Shown here in pieces: positions 34,601-47,589 of a DNA stretch of 64,000 nt. The DNA comes from Cenococcum geophilum 1.58 (lineage: Eukaryota > Ascomycota > Dothideomycetes > Gloniales > Gloniaceae). Location: contig KV748192.1 in NCBI GenBank assembly GCA_001692895.1, positions 930,001-994,000 of the forward strand, read 5' to 3'. The translations under genes and the position numbers were made by a program. Below the pieces are notes generated by a model. It made no database searches, was not told the DNA's origin, and saw only the letters and a list, made by a program, of their open reading frames with translations. Position 1 is the first letter of the stretch. The number at the start of each line of letters is the position of its first letter.

Positions 34601-36752
34601 TCTCTTCTTCTAGTTAATGGTAGGGTTATATTATTTAAGCTAGTTTATTTTAAGGATAATAGGGTAGTTAGCAAGTAGTATAATATAGGCCTAGAGTTCT
34701 TCCTGGTGCCTATTTATGTCTAGGTAAAGTTATACTATATAGGTAATCTTCTATACGGTATAACTACCGTTAGCGAGTTATAGGGCGCGGGCTTTAGTAA
34801 GGGGTAAGGTAGGTAGGTTATAAGTATATACAAATTAAGTATCTATAAATTTATTAGTAGCTCCGCAATTAATTATAGAACGGCTTTTATATTGTTTTTT
34901 AGCAGTAGTTCCTATTATAGGTAAAACTATCTATTTCCGTCTATTTATCTTTATAGAGTTATCTATTAAGTAAGCTAATATATAAATCCCTCTATTATTA
35001 GGGCGTCCTAACCCGCAACTTAGGGCTAGGACTTAGTGTTTTCCGCTTCTGTATCTAACTCTACCGTTATTACTACGTCTTTGTTTTATATAGTAGTGGC
35101 GTATAGTAATATATTTAGTGTTTGGGGTATTAGGTTAAGTATTAGGCGGCAGCTACTAAACCTAGCTATTAAATAGTTTAGGTTATCGCGATAATAGCCT
35201 TTTTAATAGCATTTATAGTAGCGTCCTAGTTTCTAGAGTAGCTCGCGCTCTCTATTTAGGAGTTTTTATAGGAAGGTTAGTATAGAGAAATTAATATTGG
35301 TTTTAATAGTACTTAAGGTAGTAGGTATCGGTGGCTTAGTATATATAGGTTTAGTAAGCCCGGAGGGCTTCTATAGAGAGGTCTTTAGGTAAGGGTTAGC
35401 AGTAGCAATCTAATTTAGTTATTATTCAATCTTCTATAGAGCTGCTACTATATAATAAATATCGTTATAGTTATAGCTGGCGGCTGCGTAATTAAGGTAA
35501 TAAGTAACTTTTTTAAGGAGGTCCTTTTAATCTTTAGTATTGTCTTAGGCGAGGGCTCTAGTATATTCCTGGAATTTAATATAGAATTTATTAAATAATT
35601 TAGTAGGGCTTATCTTTAGGGCACATAGTTTAGCTTAGTTAGTAGCTAGTAGGTTATAGTCGTGGTATATTAAGTTAAGATTATTAAGGACTTTTTAGTA
35701 GGACTGCTACTTTTAAGAGCTACTAGTCTCCTATTAGGCGAAGAGTCTATTAAATAGTATACCCTTTATTCGCCCAATAATATAGCCAATCTTAGTATCT
35801 TCTGTAGGAAAAAGGTAGGCGCTCTAAGTTAGTTTCTTATAGATTTACATCTTCTAGTAGCTGTATTCCTTACGGTCTCCCTAAAAGACTAGGGGATTAG
35901 GGTAGCGTATATTAGACCCTATAGTAGTAGTTTAAATCCAATTATTATAGCTTTTATTATTGCTACTTTAGTAGGGGTTCCTATTAGGTAAAGCTACTTA
36001 GCGCTAGCCCTCTATTAAGCGTTAAGTAGGTAAAGTTACTAGGGGCGTAGAGACTTGGGTGGCGTTATATATAATAAAAAGGTATCTAGCGTTATTATAA
36101 ATGTGCTTATTAAGCTAAGATTATAGGTATTTAATTATACCTTCTCTTTTAGTAACCGTAGCAATTAGTGCAATCTTAGCCTTTTTTAACTATTAGACGT
36201 CGCGTTTAGACACGTAGAGGTTATCTTTGGTTTCTTAACATATGTTATCGGCGAGCGCCTTATAAGCTTGTAAGTCTTAGATAATATCGCGATCTTAGGC
36301 AGTACGTATCTCGGCTTATATAAGCTTTAGGTAGTAGTTCTATAAAAGGCGGTAGTATTTATTAGGGTCTCGTGCTACTATTTTTACAAATATCTCGGCG
36401 TCTTATATTTTAATTTTAATAGGTAGTAGCCCTTTTATTTACTTATCCGTAGTTATATAGTTAATAAAAGATAAAACATTATTAGTGTCTGTCTCCTTAA
36501 GGGTTAAGGCTAAGGCTAATAAATTAAATTCTCCTAGGATTAATTAGCGTCGTAAGTTAAGTATAGGTATTAGATTGTTCTTTAGGTTTAATATAATAAC
36601 TAGTAAGGAATATTGTCTTACTATTATAGGTTCCTTAGAAGTATAAAGTAAGGTAATTTATAGATACGCTGCTTNTNGCAGCGCCTNTAGTATTNNANAG
36701 ACGTAGAATTNGTNNTAGGNTAAGNGTTNGTAGTAAAAAAGGCGTAACGTAA
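31632..36752 (-). mobile_element. Gypsy B body, main part (gag to integrase)
   Basis: This is the part of gypsy B right of the gypsy C insertion, listed so that the stretch is not read as empty. Integrase and RNase H lie on the left (about 31700-33200), RT about 33200-34150, protease about 34700-34950, and gag with the CCHC-like knuckle about 35000-36700. Undetermined bases cluster at 32183-32240 and 36675-36730, making those parts unreliable. Confidence 0.85.
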
Positions 36753-36945
36753 TGTTATGGGACGGGGGCAGTGGCTATAAAGCGTATGTATTCGAGGAGT
36801 CTACAAGACGTTGCGCGATCGATCGTAAGGGTCGAGGGCGTAAGGAGGTGATATATCTACGCGTAGCTGATATAAGCTGTACGCGAGGTGTATATAAGAG
36901 CACGGGGCTCTCCTATAGAGGCCCCTGCGGTGGGGTTCCGTGACA
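36753..36945 (-). repeat. Right (5') LTR of gypsy B, 193 bp
   Basis: Partner of 16540-16732, followed by CTGCG at 36946-36950. Confidence 0.92.
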
Positions 36946-36950
36946 CTGCG

Positions 36951-37309
36951 TTAGAGCGGCTACTATAACTCCTACTTATAAGATAGTTAATATAGGATTA
37001 CTAGCGAGTAAGAGTTTTTTTAGCACTAGAATAAGCTCCTAGGAGCCAGAATTGGCGGCTATAATTACGTAAGGAAGTAGTAAGAATATTAAAGGCTATA
37101 TACTAATAGATTTCTATTTTAAAAACGCAGAGCGTAAACTTCTTGGTTAGGTACGCTAAACTTATAACGGAAGTTCGCCTAAATACGGTTTGCTATCTTA
37201 AGTTACTAAATAAAAAATTAGATATTTAAATTTATAAATACTATATTAATTAAAATAGATATAGATTTAGTAAATAATTATAAATAGAGATACGGAAGAC
37301 TATATCTAC
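36951..37309. other. Unidentified AT-rich stretch between gypsy B and repeat F
   Basis: In the pre-insertion locus this joins 16534. It holds no open frame that I can recognise and no RNA gene. It becomes very TA-rich toward repeat F. Confidence 0.4.
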
Positions 37310-38665
37310 TTATATATATATAAGGAGAGCAACCGTACCACTTTATAGCTTATAGATGGTAATAAGGTAAGCTAGTATTTATAGGGCCGTTATATTAGCC
37401 TCTCTAGGGCTATTTAGCGGCTATTTAAGTTTCCTATTTATAAGGAGTTCCCCTTATAGTCTAGCTTACGGTATACCTTCTAGGTAAGTAGCCTATATAT
37501 TTTTAGCCTAATTAGTCCGCTAAAAAGATTTAATAGTATCTTAAGCTCTTTTACTCTATACTAATAGCCTTCTTTAAGTATAATATAGAGTATAAAGATG
37601 GCCGTAACCGCCTATATTAAGACTTCCCTAAGTAGTATACCTTTATTTTAAAGTAATAAGAGTAGCGTTTATACTAGTAAGGCTTTGTAATAGGCCGTAT
37701 ATATTACTATAGTTCTATTATAGGTAAGAGGTTCTACTTATAGCTATTATTGACGTTTATTCCTAGCCCTACCTCCTTTAAAGACCTCTATACTATTGCT
37801 AATATAGTTTATCTAACCTTTTAGGCCGCCTGCGTGGCCTTAAGGCTACTAAAGGATAACTATAAGTAGATTAATTACTTAATAAAGGCCGCCTTTTTGA
37901 TATTAGCACCTAGCTATGCTCCTTATTTATAACTACTTTATTTTATAGCCCTATTATAGAGCTAGTTACTTTATAGGATTGCTTTAAATAGTTTATTAAT
38001 AATAATCTATCTTACTTTCTAGCCCGCTAACCTAATACTCCTTCTATAGTTAGCGAGAATAATAACACCTATCTTAATTACAGCCTATACCTTATTTATT
38101 AAATACTTCTAAATTAGTAAAAGATACTTATAGACTATAACCTACCCTAGTTTTAGTATTAGTAGGGCGTTATTATAGAGGGAAGTAACCCGCTTTTATA
38201 GTAGAGCTACTATAATATAATTATATAAAGGAAGAACGCTAGTTTATTAAGCTACGCTAGCAGCTAAATACGGATTAGGCAGCGTACTTTAATATTATTA
38301 TTACCGTTATAGATACAGATCTATAAACTACCCACTTCTTTCTTTAGGGCCCTATAAATACTAATAAAATCTTTCTTTATTACTACCTTTACTATTACTA
38401 CCGCTTATATAATAAGATTATTCTTTATATAGCTCCTTTTAGTATTATAGCCCTTTTACTACTTAGCGGCTATACTACCTACTTCCGTTTTTAGATACTT
38501 ATTAATTTATATAAAGAGTCTACTTATAATATCTCTAAAAGGTTAAATTTAGCTAAGCTTCTATACTATACCTCTCTACTTATTTAGGATAAGGTGCTAA
38601 TATAATACCGCTACTACTTTAAAGCCGTATACTATATACTTAAAGACATCCATTCTAATAACTCT
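37310..38665 (-). repeat. Repeat F, left arm (F1), outer part
   Basis: The reverse complement of this stretch matches about 50320-51690 along its length, for example ATAACGGCCCTATAAATACT next to the outer end in both arms. F1 is cut by gypsy D at 38665 and resumes at 46498. I do not recognise the family. On the minus strand (plus strand of the other arm) one frame looks hydrophilic and protein-like between stops, but I find no motif I can name. The two arms differ mostly by transitions. Confidence 0.7.
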
Positions 38666-39086
38666 TATTACGGACGCTTTAAGTACGATGTTACGACTAC
38701 TGGGAGAGGAGTTGGAAGAAGCTAGTTGGTTAATATAAGCACGGTCTAGGATGGAACCAATAGAACCATGTGACGAAGAATGGTAAGTAAGTCACGTAAG
38801 GTAATCTGTATAATCTATAGGATCTATAAGATCTGTAACAGAGTAAACAGAGCATACGTATATCACGTACAAGAAGGATTTCTTAGGAGTACGGTCGTGT
38901 ATTTAAAGGACTACGGTCCCTACCTAGATAGTTCCTTCCTTATAGTGATTCTTAGAATATAATTAGAGTTAATCTGTTAGGCAACCACTCCACCAGTTAT
39001 TATTACGTTGTTAACTTCCTACTTCACCTATACACCTAGCCTATTAATAGGACCCACCGTAGTACCTGCTATAAGGTTCCGTTACA
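38666..39086 (+). repeat. 5' LTR of gypsy D, 421 bp
   Basis: Matches 46072-46492 and, inverted, both gypsy C LTRs. Ends GGTTCCGTTACA. The 60-codon open frame at 38780 is LTR sequence, not a gene. Confidence 0.93.
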
Positions 39087-42000
39087 TAATTACTACCTAG
39101 TTACGGTAATAGAAGTTAAACAATATGCTACTAAAAGTAGCCGCAACGACGCTATTAACGGCAGCAACGACCTTAGGGTTAGGTAACGACACTAGTATAG
39201 CAGATACTGACTTACAATTAGTTACAGTTAGATAATTACAGGAAATAGTCGATTAATTAACAGATAATAATAGGATACTTAAAGATAGGATTAATGGAAT
39301 CGGAGCAGCTAAGATTAAGCTACTATTAATTAAACGATTCTTAGGGGAGAGATTAAAGCTTAAGGGATTCCTTACGTAAATGCACTTTAAGGTTACGCAG
39401 GAAAGAGCGAAACTAGGAACGCCTATAGATTAAGTCGCTTACGCAGGATTATTCTTAATAGGAAGAGCACTTAAGTAGTTTAAGCCTTACCTAACGGAGG
39501 TATAGGAGTATGGTATAACAACTACTAATTAGGAGGTACGGTTTATGTTTTTAAGTTAGAACGGGTTTATAGAATAACTTACGCAAATATTTAGAGACCC
39601 AGAGGTAATAACTACGGTAGAAAGAAAACTTCAGGACCTAGTACAGCGAACTTTAGTAATTAAATATATAACGTAGTTTTAGACGTTAACTATATAGGTT
39701 AAATAGAATAATAAGGCATTTATGGCACAGTATAAATAGGGACTTAAGGTAAAAGTCTAGGACGTAATTATTCTAATAAAAGATACGGACACCCTAAGGG
39801 AACTAATAGATTAAGTAATTAAGACTAATAATTGGATCTACTAAAGGGAGCAGGCTAAGAGAGGCTAGGATAGAGTTTTATAGTTGTATAAGACGTAGAG
39901 TACGTAATAACTAAAGCAGAATTAGAAAATATGGTATAGCGCAGAGCTAATAGACCTAAGCGGTACCAAAGAAACCTATAAAAGATGGGCTAAGAAATTA
40001 TAGAAACTTAGAGGTTAAGGATTAAGTAATTATAGAACTAAGGAGCAGAGGCTAAACTAGGGATCTTAACAGCAGAAGACGTTTAGGCGGACTTTATAGT
40101 AAAGTTAGTGGTTTAGAGACAGAGCTTATATAAATTACGGAAAACAAGGTTACTTTGCTAGGGATTATAAAGATAGTCAGAGTCACTATACAATAAAGGG
40201 AACTAAATTAGTAGATAACATATACGTATAAAGGGATAATAGTGTACTATAAGGAATAAAAGAGTGTTTAATTAACAGTTTTGCATTTTATTATAATAAT
40301 ACATACCAAATTTATAAAGACGCTAAGTATGGCGTAAGCTATTAGCTATAAGAGCTAGAATTAATAAAGTTTAAGGGAATTAACGAACCATCACGCAGAT
40401 TGGATATTGAAGATGATGAGTTTAATATAGGCGATATATTTAGCGACAATAAGGTAATAAGGGCAGCTTACTAAAAGCATGCAGACCTTAAGGGCGCAGC
40501 AATAGAAGTAGAAACTAAAACCGCTATAAAGCAAGGTTTAGTAACGGGAATTATAATACTATTAGATACGGCATCTATCGCTTTATAAGATGGTAGGAAG
40601 AGTATCCTAAGAGGATTAAGTAAGCAAACGATTGCTAGTGCTAATTTACTACTTAATAAAGGCAGAAGGCCAAAGGCTTAAGAATCTTAAGAAGAGATAA
40701 GAGATAACTAAGATTCTTAAGATAAGATAAGGTACACCTAAGGACCTATAACGGACAAAAACCAATAAAGTAGGGCAGTAGCTTAGTTTAGAAGCATACG
40801 AATAAGCTCGGGATAGAGTTTCCCACAGGTATAAGATTCTTAAGACGAGATAAGTAAGATTTAAGACTCTTAAGACGAGATAAGAACACCTAAGCCTAGT
40901 TGGACTAAGGTAGGAGCAAAGCTTAAGATAGAAGTAAGCTTAGGATTAAGAATCCTATAGAACTAAGACTTTAACACCCAAATAAGGACTATTAAAGGAG
41001 GAATTAAGAAGTAAGAAGACTTTAAGGATCCACTTATAAGACGCGAAAAGAGAGAAACTATAGAGGAATTTAGAGCAAGAATTACCTCATAGCAAGAGCA
41101 GAAACTAGATAGAAGATCTAGCATACTAGGTCGTATAAAGGACAGAGCACCTATATAAAGAGTTACTAATAGGCCTAAGACAGGTATACTAAGAGCTAAG
41201 TAGCTTACTAAATTGGAATAAGAAGAGGATCTAGGGATTCTAACTAGATTCGAAGAACAATATATAAAAGGCTGTTACAATACAGTAATAAAGAGATATT
41301 TCCTTACGGACACGCCGTATACACTTAAAGGGTTATACTAAAAGTGGTATAGATAACGACACAATAATAAGTAGGAAGATTTCTATATATAGCTAGATAA
41401 AAAAGTTATCTAAGACCACCCATTTATAGAAAAGGCTATAACTTATATTAAAGGAGCCTTAATTATAACATTAAAAGATCTAGAGGAGTAATTAGAGGAC
41501 TAGAGAAGCAAAAGGCAAATCTTAGTACCTATAAGTAAAGTCACAACGCTTAAATTAACATAAGAGAGGTTTAAACTTAAGAATAAAAATAAGCTAAGAG
41601 TTAACCTAAGACACTAAGCGTATTATATATTAGTATAAATCGTATATATAGATAATACGTGCAATATATATAGAACACCAAAAGATAAGAACCGGAAATA
41701 CCCAGTAAGGATATATTGGGCACTGGATAAGGTAAAGTACAGAAATACTAAGTATATATATAGTTGGCACCCTATAGAAGTTTAAAGCTAAGGGGACTTA
41801 ATACTTTAATTAGGAAGATTCCTTACGGAAAAATGCCTAGATGGATAATAATAGTAGGAATGTCTAGAAAACACCTGTTTATAGTATATTAAAGACAAAA
41901 AGTAAACTAAGTATTAGCTAAAAGTAGACTAAGTATAGACAGGATCTAGTAGCTAGTAGTTAGGAAAAGTAGAGGCCCACGGGACTAGGGGGAGCTAGTG

Positions 42001-45000
42001 GTAGAGCCTTAGACCCTTAAAGGAATTTAAAGACAATACTTAAACTTATAAGTTAAATAGTAAGATTAGTAGTTTAAAGTACTAATAGATAGTGGAGTAA
42101 TAAGGAACCATATCTTATTAGCAGCAGTTAAAAGAATAGGATTACTATACAGAAAGAAGGAATATTTTTACCTATTAGTTACAATTTTAGGAGATCCGAT
42201 AGCCTACGGAGGAGGTATTATTAATCTTAAAATAGAACCTATTTAGTTAACTATTAAAGGGAGACAAATTAAAATGTCTTTTAATATATTACCATTAGGA
42301 AATAATAAGGTAGTACTAGGAATGCCTTAGTTACAGGAATATAATCTAAAGATTAATTAGATTATAGGTTAAGTTAATATTAGGGATACTTAACGCCGCA
42401 AAATGTAATAACAAACCAAATTAGTATAGTACTAAGTTAAAGCGATATATAAAGAAACCGAGAAAGGGATAAATTATATACTAAAAAGATACTATAAGTA
42501 TGGCAAGAAGCTATGGTTACTAGAAAGTAAGAAGCTATTAGAGTATATAGTATAGGACTATAAGATAGAATTAGAACTAGGAATAAGTCTAAGGTTCTTT
42601 TTAACCTATAAGCTTATAAAAAAAGAATCTTAAGCATTAAAAGAGTTTGTCTAGGAAAACTTATAAAAGGGATATATTAGACCATCGCAGTTATTAGTAA
42701 GATATCTAGTATTGTTTATACTAAAGAAAAATGGAAAACTAAGGTTATATATTAACTATAGATAGTTAAACAGTATTATAAGAAAGGATAGGTATCCTTT
42801 ACCCTTAATTAGCAAAATCTAAGACAGGATAGGCAACGTATAAATCTTTATAAAGATAGATCTAAGATAGGCGTACCATTAGATTAGGATTATGGAAGGC
42901 AGCTTTTAGGTCAAAAAAAGGACTATATAAACTATTAGTTATATAATTCGGGCTTATAAACGCACCAGCGATATTCCAGAAGCGAATTAATAGTGTGTTA
43001 GAAGAACACCTTAATAAGTTTATTATAGTATATCTTAATAATATTATCATCTACTTAATAAGTAAGGAAGAGTATAAAAAATATATTAAATAGGTCTTAA
43101 AGAGACTATAAGAAGAGCAGATGCTAGTAGCAATTAAGAAATGCAAGTTCTTTATAAGAAAGACCAATTTTGTTAGATTTATTATTAAGCTAGGTAAATT
43201 AAGTATAGACCTAAAGAAAATTAAAGCTATAGTTAATTGGCAAGAACTAGAGAACGTTACGCAGTTAAGATTATTTCTAGGGTTTTGCAATTACTATAGG
43301 AGGTTTATAGCACAGCGGTTAAAGAATATTAAGCCGTTTACTTAATTAACAAAGAAAGAGGAACTATAGGTATAGGGAGATAAATAAAAGAAGTTATTCG
43401 TAGAGCTTAAAGAATTATTTACCTAGGAACTAATCCTTAAAATCTACTAACTAAAGCTAGAAACGGTTGTTAAGATAAATGTATTAGACTTTATACTAGG
43501 AGTATACTTTATATAGAAATATAAAGATGGATAGCATCTAGTAGCATACTATAGTCGAAAGATAATACCACTAAAGTTAAACTATAACATCTATAATAAG
43601 GAGTTATTAGGTATAGTTGTAGCACTAAAAAAATAGAGAGCGTTTTTATAAGGTATAGAGAAACCATTTATAGTTAAAATAGACTATAAGAACCTAATAG
43701 GATTCCTAACGATAAAGAAACTTAACTAAAGATAGGTTAGATGGGCAGAGATACTTACAGACTACTATTTTAAGATTTAGTATATTAAAGGCACAGACAA
43801 TACATAAGCAGATGCTTTAAGTAGAAAGGCTAAACTATAAAACAATAAGAAGCCATTAGGGGCTTTACTGCGAAAAGATACAGACGGATTAATTAGGTAC
43901 AATTATCTAAAAATTATAGCTACTTAAGAAGATAAGTTAGAAAGAGTCTATAAGATACTAGAAAGCTTTTAGGTATAAAGAATTCTAGAAGTATAGCTAG
44001 AAGATCTATAAATGGACATATATAAGAACCGAGAAGCTATATATATCCTAAAAAGCATAGCAGAATATTTTATAAAAGATTTCTATAGGGGAATAACTTA
44101 AGGACACAACGGAGCTATAGGCTTAGTATTAAGACTTTAAGAGGAATATATTATTAATAGAATCTAGGGGATTGCTAGAAGGATTACTAGAGAGTGTTTA
44201 GATTGCTAGAAAAACAAACTAATAAGGTATAAGCTATATAGAGGGCTATAACTAGTTAAGATACCAGAGAGACTATAGGAGGTTATATTATAGGACTTTG
44301 TCGTTAAGTTACTAAGATTAAGAGACCCTATTACTAAATAAGATTATAACGCGATCTTAGTAATAGTAAACAAGCTTATAAAGTAGGGATACTTTATAGT
44401 ATATACAGAAGAAATCTCAGCAGAAGATGTCGCTAGAATCTATGTTAAAGAAGTATTCGCAAAATATAGGGCACTAAGTAAAATTATATCGGATAGAGAT
44501 CTAAGATTTATAGCAGTATTTTAGGAAGTATTCTTAGCGGAATAAGGAGTTTAAGCAGTAACTTCTACTATATATTATCTACAGACAGACGGTTAAACGG
44601 AAAGATTAAATTAGACACTAGAATAGTATCTAAGGTATTATATTAATCACGTATAAAATAATTGGGTATTGTTATTACTAGTTATACAGTTTATATACAA
44701 TATAACACCACAAAAAGGAATGGGTACATTACTATTTAAGGCGAATTACGGATATAAGCTAAGAATATCGTTATCGCCATAACAAGTAAAGAAAATAAGT
44801 AGTATAGCTAAGTAAAGAATGGAGACACTAATAAATCTTTATATAGACCTTACGGAAACAGTAAAAGTAGTATAATAAAGAATAAAAAGGTATTATAATG
44901 CTAAGAGATCTAAGGGACCAGATCTTAAGGAGGGAGATAAAGTATGGCTACTATACAAAAATTTCAAGAGTTGACGACTAAGTAAGAAGTTAGACTACGT

Positions 45001-46071
45001 TAGACTAGGACCTTTTAAAATTACGCAGAGGATTTCACCGGTTATATTTAAGTTAAACCTACTAGCTAAAATAAAGATCTATCCTATATATTATATCGCG
45101 ATGCTAGAACCAGTATAAGGAAATATTAAGCCACTAGTTTACAAAGTAGACACGTATAAAGGATAGGAAGAAGACAAATAGCAAGTTTTAAAGATTGTTA
45201 GCTATAAAGATGTTAATAATAAAATATAGTACGAGGTTAAGTGGATAGGCTATAATAAGACTACCTAGGAACTACTAGAAAATCTAAAGAACGCTATAGG
45301 AAAGGTACAAGAGTATCAGAAGAGATTAGGTTAGGCAATATTAATAAAGAAGGATTATTAAAAAATAAGTCACTTAAGGGGGACCTAGAAGGAACAGCTA
45401 CCAAGCTATTTAGAGTTATTTCCTTCTTAGCTAAGGGAGGATCAGTCCTCTTATCACCAAGTTCCTACAGACCTTATTTTATAAGTTTCTACTCCTTAGA
45501 ACGGACCTTCTTATAAACTTTCTTAAGACGGATTAACTGGGTAGATGTAGCAAGATAAGAATCTAGGGCGCGTTGCTAGGTATTAGTAGCCTTTTACTCT
45601 ACGTTATAAGAATAACAAAGCTTAGCGAGAGCCACTAATAGCTTATCATCTAGCTTCGTAGCAGCAGTTTAAATATAAGACCCTAAGACAGATTAACCGG
45701 GGCACTTAAAGACTATTAAGAGTTATAAGGCGTGTATACTTAGCGTTAGAAATAGAACGAACGTTATAAGAAGAACGGATGTTTGCTTTAGTATACTCTA
45801 AGCAAGAGGAGGGTTGCCGAGATAAAGGACTCGCTAACGTAATATAAACTAACCCCTCTTTCACATAATAAGAATACAGAAATAGTATAATTTCACCTAG
45901 TAATAAGATAACAGCAATGGTACGAGACCGACAAGCTATAAAAGAAGAAGAAGCTTTAGGTATAATAAGTAACAATATTAACTAAATTAATTAGACGGAC
46001 ATTACACCTCTAGTAAACGACTTAGAGATATTAGGAATCTTTAAGGACAAAGATAAAGAGGAGGGAGATGG

Positions 46072-46492
46072 TATTACGGACGCTTTAAGTATAATATTAC
46101 GACTACTAGGAGAGGAGTTAGAAGAAGCTAGTTAGTTAATATAAGCACGGTCCAAGATGGAACCGATAGAACCATATAACGAAGAATAGTAAGCAAGTCA
46201 CGTGAGGTAATCTATATAATCTGTAGGATCTATAAGATCTATAATAGAGTAGATAGAGTATACGTACATTATATACAAGAAGGATTTCTTAGGAGTACAG
46301 TCGTATATTTAAAGGACTACGGTCCCTACCTAGATAGTTCCTTCCTTATAGTAATTCTTAGAATACAATTAGAGTTAATCTATTAGGCAACCACTCCACC
46401 AGTTATTATTACGTTGTTGACTTCCTGCTTCACCTACACACCTAGCCCATTAACAGGACCCACTGTAGTACCTACTACAAGGTTCCGTTACA
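46072..46492 (+). repeat. 3' LTR of gypsy D, 421 bp
   Basis: Partner of 38666-39086, followed by the second ACTCT. The outer end retains more CpA than the inner end. Confidence 0.93.
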
Positions 46493-46497
46493 ACTCT

Positions 46498-47397
46498 ACC
46501 TTTAATAAATTCCCTACTATTTTAGGTAGTAACTTTATTTAAATACCACCTATTATTCTATAGGGGAACTGCGTAGCTATTATAGGTACTTACCTATAGT
46601 AGTTATTTTTCTAACCTACCTTCTATATACTATCCTTATAATTAAATATATATATTTACTAGGGCGAGATAAATTAATAGTTTATAGCTTAAGTATAAGC
46701 CTTATTCTATAATCTAGCCCTAGTTAGCAGTATTACTATCCCGCTTAGTATAGCCCTATTCTAATCCTAGGAACCCCTTTACGAGTATATATACCCTCTA
46801 TAACTGCTTACCTAGGTATATACTACTCCTAATACCTTCTGCGATTACGCTATCCTTATATAGCTCTACGGCTCCCTAAGTAACTTTTATTTTATAAACT
46901 TTATAAAGTAAAGTAGAGAAGAGGATTATATAGAACTGCTACTAGTAGAGCTCCTATAGATATTTAACCCTAATAGCCTACCTTCGTTAAAGCTTTCTCT
47001 AAAGGTAGGCGCGCCTATAATCCTTTTATAAAACCTCTACCTTAAGAAAGGGCTCTATAACGGCACCTATATAGTTATTACGCGCCTAGGCCGCCGCTAT
47101 ATTAAAGCCTAAATACTTAGCAGTAGCTTTTATAGGTAGTTACGGCTAATCTCTTATATTAAGCTTACCTCTATAAAGGGAGAACTACTATTTATTATTA
47201 GTAGAAGGCAGTTTCTAATCCGGCTATACTTTACTGTAACTATAAATAAGTCATAAGGGCAGTCTTTTAACTTTATTAGTGTTAATTTATATATACTAGT
47301 CTTTACGTATAGGTAGCTATATATTATACTATTAAGAGTAATAAATATACGCGGGCTTTCGCTATTACTGCTATCCCTTAACACGCTTGCGTCCTAC
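46498..47397 (-). repeat. Repeat F, left arm (F1), inner part
   Basis: Continuation of F1 after gypsy D. Its reverse complement matches about 49390-50310, including a near-identical segment around CCTTCTACTAATAATAAA. It ends in an inverted-repeat arm at 47371-47397. The open frame 47154-47384 on the minus strand has no recognisable content. Confidence 0.7.
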
Positions 47398-47524
47398 GAG
47401 GCGGGCCGTGCGCGAACACCAGAATCAAAAGTACGCGTATGGTCACGCAGCCTTGATCCTACTGATTCTATTGGCTAGCTCTTATCGATAACGGTAGGAC
47501 GCAAACCAGCGTGTTAAGGGATAG
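47371..47524. repeat. Inverted-repeat centre of the F pair: 27/31-bp arms around a 96-bp spacer
   Basis: The left arm (47371-47397) reads CTATCCCTTAACACGC then TTGCGTCCTAC. The right arm (47494-47524) is its reverse complement with 4 extra bases in the middle. The 96-bp spacer between them keeps CpA and CpG sites and is not AT-biased, unlike everything around it. The arms look like the terminal inverted repeats of two facing elements, or the two sides of a foldback. Confidence 0.8.
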
Positions 47525-47589
47525 GGAGGTAATGCTACTATTACTAATATTATATATCTAGAGGTGTTGCTATAGAATAGTATAACAGC

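Larger units (their letters stand above)
16540..36945 (-). mobile_element. Ty3/gypsy fossil B, both LTRs, split by gypsy C
   Basis: Paired 193-bp LTRs (16540-16732, 36753-36945) with CTGCG on both outer sides. Minus strand: a G-run purine tract (minus strand of about 16733-16755) abuts the left, 3', LTR. Internal parts are at 31632-36752 (gag about 36700-35000 with a CCHC-like knuckle near 35205, then protease, RT with a YLDD-type segment near 33640, RNase H, and the start of integrase) and at 16733-17580 (end of integrase and C-terminal tail). Without gypsy C and its duplicated target it is about 6.4 kb. Broken with scores of RIP-type breaks. It inserted next to the tRNA and unknown frame, before C and E. 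Confidence 0.92.
38666..46492 (+). mobile_element. Ty3/gypsy fossil D (chromodomain type), full length, both LTRs
   Basis: Paired 421-bp LTRs (38666-39086 and 46072-46492) flanked by ACTCT at 38661-38665 and 46493-46497. Plus-strand order: gag starting near 39124 with a CCHC-like knuckle near 40135, protease about 42060-42330, RT about 42640-43200, RNase H about 43400-43850, integrase about 43900-44900 and chromodomain about 45170-45360, then an untranslated tail to the 3' LTR. Size 7.83 kb with no nested insert, so its layout is whole, but the coding frames are broken at scores of points. LTRs and gag start show it is the same family as gypsy C. Inserted into the left arm of repeat F. Confidence 0.94.

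Noticed and set aside
38780-38962. 60-codon frame as a gene
   Set aside because: Inside the 5' LTR of gypsy D; no start context or domain.
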